This document shows positions 59,775-64,000 of a stretch of 64,000 bases of DNA, piece by piece (the first letter of the stretch is position 1; the number at the start of each line of letters is the position of its first letter). Source of the DNA: Rhodamnia argentea (taxonomy: Eukaryota; Streptophyta; Magnoliopsida; Myrtales; Myrtaceae); assembly GCF_020921035.1 (NCBI RefSeq), contig NC_063155.1, forward strand, positions 24,793,294 to 24,857,293, in the 5' to 3' direction. The notes under the pieces are model-generated. The model was not told where the DNA came from. It made no database searches and saw nothing but the letters and a program-made list of their open reading frames with translations. A program made the position numbers and the translations under genes.

Positions 59775-61055
59775 ACAGCTGTTGCACTTACTGGATTTCT
59801 CGACTTTTGACAACTTGAAGCAGATACTGTTTTGCTTCTTCTTTGGTTTTTTTGTTCGCATTGATATCTGTCTTTTAGAACTTTCGTCTGGTTAGTAGAA
59901 CAGGAATTGTTTAATGCTGCGGAAGACGGATGCATTTTTTGGATTCTAATTGTCATTTTTGCCTGTGTTGAGGACACTGTATTCCCTGGTAAATGAAGTC
60001 TGTGGAAGTCTATTATGTGACCAATTTTTACACAGTAGTCTGATTTTAACTTTGCCGAGGGACTGGCTGTTTATATATTTGACAATCCTTTCATCGCTAC
60101 ACATTTCCTTGTCATGTTTTGAAATTCGGGTCTCTGGTGTGCAGCTCCTGTCAGGCTGCCAATCTCACATGAGATGATAGAATTTTGGTGTTGCAAAGAA
60201 CATGTTTGTGTTTGAGTACAGTGTTTCTATGGGACATAGGAGAATTTCCGCAAAGGCACACTACTTTTTGTGTATTGGTATTAATGAGCAATCCGGCATG
60301 GCTGAAAAGTCTCTGAATGGAAAATGCAAATGCTAGCGAAATCCCGTCGGGTTTAATGTCCTCCTGATTTCAAGAAAGGAAGGAATGACGGTCCTCATCT
60401 CGTGGCAGGAGATGAACTTGGTGATGCTTTCCTAGTAGCGCGAGTCTATGACCCTACGGATTTTCGGTTCAATTGTAGGACGGTAGTTAGGAAACTCTTT
60501 GCCAATTTTAGTTTTCGTGTTCCATGTCCAGGAAAACCATCACTGGACTTGCCCCCCCTGTCGCGAAGTGGGTTTTAGAGGTATTTGCTCGAAAGACGGT
60601 CCAGGTGGTTCATTGTGAAGATGGTTTAAATGGTTCATTGGTACACCAACATCAATTAAGAGCCATAGCTCATAACTCATTGGGTTCGTTTTTTAAGTTA
60701 ATTTATAACCTAAGCATTTTTAAGAGTCGCAGAACCACTTTTAGTGGCTTTGATACATTTAGGACCATAATTGGTAATCAATATCGCATGATTGCTTAAA
60801 CGATAACATTTCAAGTTAGTGGTACCGAGATGATGCTAATAGAAATTATCATAATCAAGTTCTCAAATTTAGAATATTTGATTGCGTTAGAAATGAAATA
60901 ATACTCCCGCGTCTTGTTTGGTTTTCAACCATTTCAAATGGTTAAGTTGTAAATGAACCTAAAAAATAAAATTTAATCTACCACGACTCTCCCGAGGTAT
61001 GGATTAGGTAGAACCTACTCAAATTCAGAAAAGGGGAAAACAATGAATGAAGATC
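59775..61055. other. 3' region of eIF4B and spacer
   Basis: 59775 to about 60300 is probably the eIF4B 3'UTR. No gene is recognised in the rest; an ORF at 60524-60799 has no family features. Confidence 0.4.
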
Positions 61056-61127
61056 GACTCCACTGGGGATCGAACCCAGAATCTCTGGTTTCGTAGACCA
61101 GCGCCTTATCCATTGGGCCATGGAGTC
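61056..61127 (-). tRNA. tRNA-Arg(ACG)
   Basis: 72 nt fold into a full cloverleaf on the minus strand. The acceptor stem GACTCCA/TGGAGTC pairs perfectly. The D-arm is GCC...GGC, the anticodon stem CTGGT/ACCAG with loop CTACGAA (anticodon ACG), and the T-arm CTGGG-TTCGATC-CCCAG. There is no intron. A TTTT stretch follows at about 61036-61039 on the same strand and can end RNA polymerase III transcription. Confidence 0.96.
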
Positions 61128-62045
61128 TTAGTTTCTGTCCCCGACGGTGGATCAAAATCCAAGTTAAAAAAAAAAAGTGAGATTTGAATTATCTTCTTAC
61201 TCCAAAAGTGAAACCGGCTTCTTCTTCAGATTAACTCTTGATCACTTCCTTCCTCGAGCAAGCAAACGCCTGACCGCAAGGGCAGGAAACGGAAGAGCCA
61301 CCAATCTCTGTCCCTTTGTCCCTGCAAGGTCCGTCGTCACGTGGATGAGCCATAAAGCTGATCACGAAGAGCACCCAAAAATTGGAAGTCACGTCAATCC
61401 AGAACAGGACCGGTTTCTCTCGACTTTCGAAACAACCCGAAAAAAGAAGAAGAATCGCATATGATCTTGAATTGCCAAAATCATGCGAAAAGAAATACAA
61501 TTTGGCTTTACGTTTTATGGTGCGATTATATCCTCAAGCGGTAGTACATCGGTCACGTGCGGAAGTCGATCCTATCATTCCTTACAGAGATAGATAAACG
61601 TGGGAAAGGACATCATGGATGATGGAGACGCCGATCAGGATTAGAGGAAGGAAACCTCGTCTGATTAAATGCAAGATTGCAAAATGAAGGAGAATCCCTT
61701 CTTGATTAAATTGCCGCCATAAGCTTGGTGATTTGCCATAGTTAGTCCCTAAATCCAAGACTTACCGACATTATCATTAAAGGGCAACCTGATCACCAAA
61801 ATTATCCACCACCGCAGCTCCTTATCCTAATGACGTCACAATTAACATCCTCGTCCAAAACGATGCAACCATTCATTGCCGTCGAAGGGACAAAAAGAGC
61901 AGCACGTGAATAGTTGGATCCCATTCCTCCTTTCCCCCACCCTCCATTATTACATAAAGGGCCAACCTTTATCACTCTCCGTCGAATTCATACACTACCC
62001 TCCTTCAGTTTTGAGAAAATCAACAGTTTTCTTGTTCCGATCACC
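61128..62045. other. Promoter region of the GDSL gene
   Basis: No gene is recognised; ORFs at 61177-61464 and 61231-61500 overlap on opposite strands and look accidental. The proximal part has TGACGTCA, CACGTG and an 'attacataaagg' TATA-like site about 90 bp before the ATG. Confidence 0.4.
61831..61908 (+). promoter_or_regulatory. ACGT-core elements upstream of GDSL gene
   Basis: The palindrome TGACGTCA (61831-61838, C-box type) and G-box CACGTG (61903-61908) lie 140-215 bp before the ATG. Both are classic binding sites of plant bZIP or bHLH factors. Function is inferred from motif and position only. Confidence 0.35.
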
Positions 62046-64000
62046 ATGGAGGCCAAACATTTGTTCGGCTTCTTCACCGTGTCGGTGTTGTGCGGCTTGG
62101 TCGGGAGTGCAGCATTGGCCCGAGCCTCCTCGTGCGATTTCCCGGCCATATTCAACTTTGGCGACTCCAACTCCGACACCGGGGGCCTCTCGGCGGTGTT
62201 TGGCCAGGCGCCCCCGCCTCACGGGGAGACTTACTTCCGCAGCCCCGCCGGGCGGTACTCCGACGGCCGCCTCGTGGTCGACTTCATTGGTACCCATCTC
62301 TCTCCAGCTCTCTCACCATGTTCTCTTTTTACTCTGCTCGAAATCGGACTGCTTCCTTGATGGACAAATTGGTTCCTCAGGTTAAAGGTCCTCCGTAGTA
62401 CAGGCCATGATTAAGATTCAAAGTAAGGGCCGATGACAGTGATTCATTGCTTCTTTTACAACGTGAATAATACTATGTGATTGCACCGAAACAAAGCCAT
62501 GAGGGGCCATGATAAACAGAACATACCCAGAAGTAAATTAGCAGAAAGCGACGTGGGTAGTACAGAAAAATCATTCAGGTACTCGTTGGATCAAAGTTAA
62601 GGAGCACACCAGCATGTGCGGGCAAAGTAGATGCACAAAATCCACCGAGAAATGCTTTTCTCCGGCGTGAATCCGAAGTTTCTGTTGGTCGCCATGGTCA
62701 CAGAAAGTGACTTGCAGACATGGGTGTCATTGGCATGGTGCAGAGCACTTCAATGGTGTGCCTGAGGAAATTATTTGCGTAGAATTCGAACTAGTATATT
62801 CTTTTTCCTTCCAATTTTCGGGCAGGATACAGGATTTTTTTTTTTTTTTTGGGCAACTTAGGTTGGATGAAGTTTCATATGATCGAACGATGATTCATAT
62901 GGGGTCCTCAATCAGCTAACTTTACAGTGTGTTGTGGATTCAGCATTGAATTGATTTCTCCGGATGGAATGAAAGGTGTTTGTGTACATGTCTGTCTTTT
63001 CAGCTCAAAGCTTTGGATTGCCCTATTTAAGCGCGTACTTGGACGCGGTCGGGTCAAACTTCAGTCATGGAGCCAACTTCGCGACCGCCGGCTCGACCAT
63101 TAGGCCCCAGAACTCGACTCTGCGTCAGTCGGGGTTCAGTCCCATCTCTCTGGACGTTCAGTTCAACGAGTTCTACGAGTTCCGCCGCCGATCTCAAGTT
63201 GCCCGCAGCCGAGGTATGAGAATCTCAATCCCAAAGAGCTTCATGTCCTAAAACAGGGCCGCATCATCTGAATAGGAGTCGAACGGTGCATAACTAGCGC
63301 CATCTATAGATGACGCATTAGCATTTTTTTTTTTCACTTCTAAATGATCCTGTCACTGAGTTTTGTTTCCCGAGTATAAGGTGGGGTCTATGAGAAGCTG
63401 TTGCCCAAGGAAGAAGTTTTCTCTCGGGCGCTCTACACATTCGACATCGGCCAGAACGACCTCACCGCCGGTTATTTCATGAACATGTCCACGAGCGAAG
63501 TAAAAGCATACATACCCGATGTGCTTGAACAATTCAAGAACATTGTCAAGGTCAGTGTACCAGATGATGTACCTTGTGATCCATTTGAGAGCGAGTTTGC
63601 TCATTACTAAATGTACCCGCACGGTGCAGTACCTATATGGCGAAGGAGGGAGGTACTTTTGGATACACAACACCGGCCCGGTCGGTTGCCTCCCGTACGT
63701 GATGGAGCGGATCCCGATCTTGACGTCCCAAGTCGACGGCGCTGGCTGCGCGTCCCCATTCAACGAAGTCGCTCAGGTTTTCAACCGCGGATTGAAGAAA
63801 GTCGTGACCCAATTGAGGAAGGAACTGCCGTTAGCTGCCATCACTTACGTGGATGTTTACGCGGTCAAGTACGCCTTGATCAGCCAGCCGAAGAAGTATG
63901 GTAAGTAACAAGCAACCCTTAAAGCATCTGGTATCTCGACTGGCTCTGATAGAAGCCTAATGTCTATCATCAAATTGCAGGGTTCAAGCAACCGTTGAGA
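62046..64000 (+). CDS. GDSL esterase/lipase, partial at window end
   Basis: Exons are 62046-62289, 63004-63213, 63381-63550, 63630-63900 and 63981 to beyond 64000, all with GT/AG junctions. Residues 1 to about 28 form a secretion signal ending near ALARAS. Block I is FNFGDSNSDTGG with catalytic Ser41. The conserved FRSPAGRYSDGRLVVDFIA spans the first intron. DIGQND is the SGNH block III, and HNTGPVGCLPY follows in exon 4. The C-terminal Asp-x-x-His block lies outside the window. SGNH enzymes of this group are secreted ester hydrolases. It resembles the ENOD8 / Arabidopsis At3g26430 branch. The intron count (at least four) and GY(A/F)-x-QP start of exon 5 fit this family. Confidence 0.92.

Noticed and set aside
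62046..64000. Alternative GDSL start at 61914
   Set aside because: The upstream in-frame extension has no conserved sequence and would bury the signal peptide; the ATG at 62046 begins it directly.
1..64000. CRISPR arrays, operons or prokaryotic systems
   Set aside because: The gene structure is plainly plant nuclear, and the repeated units are MITE arms without regular spacers.

Overview
The window is nuclear DNA of a flowering plant, almost certainly a rosid eudicot. It has intron-split genes with GT/AG junctions, AT-rich intergenic DNA, dense miniature inverted-repeat transposons (MITEs) and plant-specific gene families. The repeat families (inverted repeats built on 'caattcagtcctaaacc' and on 'ggttaataccacaaaaaatc') resemble what I remember from Myrtaceae such as Eucalyptus. 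That placement is a guess. All gene functions were inferred by reading the sequence; no search was run.

1-41,400 is a tandem array of CYP71B-like cytochrome P450 genes, all on the minus strand. Five look intact: A 2848-4965, B 10821-12932, C 18140-20060, D 26042-29599 and E 37848-39900. One is a pseudogene (15667-17107). All share a three-exon structure. Introns lie after the C-R pair that precedes VAFG (phase 2) and after KAILM (phase 0), giving proteins of about 505-521 residues. Flanking DNA is duplicated with the genes. Block A (1 to about 9070) and block B (about 9070-14,200) are recent tandem copies. The pair B + pseudogene matches the pair C + D, so a two-gene unit seems to have been duplicated. 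MITEs inserted at different times date these events, and several have clear target-site duplications and an empty paralogous site.

41,400-45,000 has no recognised gene but contains a near-perfect 77-nt hairpin (42723-42799). 45,179-49,019 is a plus-strand MKP1-type MAP kinase phosphatase, with a likely 5'UTR intron, a short upstream ORF and a likely 3'UTR intron starting directly after the stop codon.

50,182-51,744 (minus) is a small bS21-family ribosomal protein, probably mitochondrial, whose last exon supplies only the final G-L and stop. 55,676-59,774 (plus) is plant eIF4B, again with a tiny last exon. 61,056-61,127 (minus) is tRNA-Arg(ACG). 62,046 to the window end is the start of a GDSL esterase/lipase gene cut by the edge.

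The order CYP71B array - bS21 - eIF4B - GDSL lipase matches, from memory, an Arabidopsis chromosome 3 interval (about At3g26150 to At3g26430). The P450 array would then sit at an old, conserved locus that expanded separately in each lineage. The most interesting items are this synteny, the substitutions at key P450 residues in individual copies (I-helix Asp to Asn in D, a one-residue SRS5 deletion in A, a lost haem Cys in the pseudogene), the shared extra intron, the promoter differences between near-identical copies, and the hairpin.
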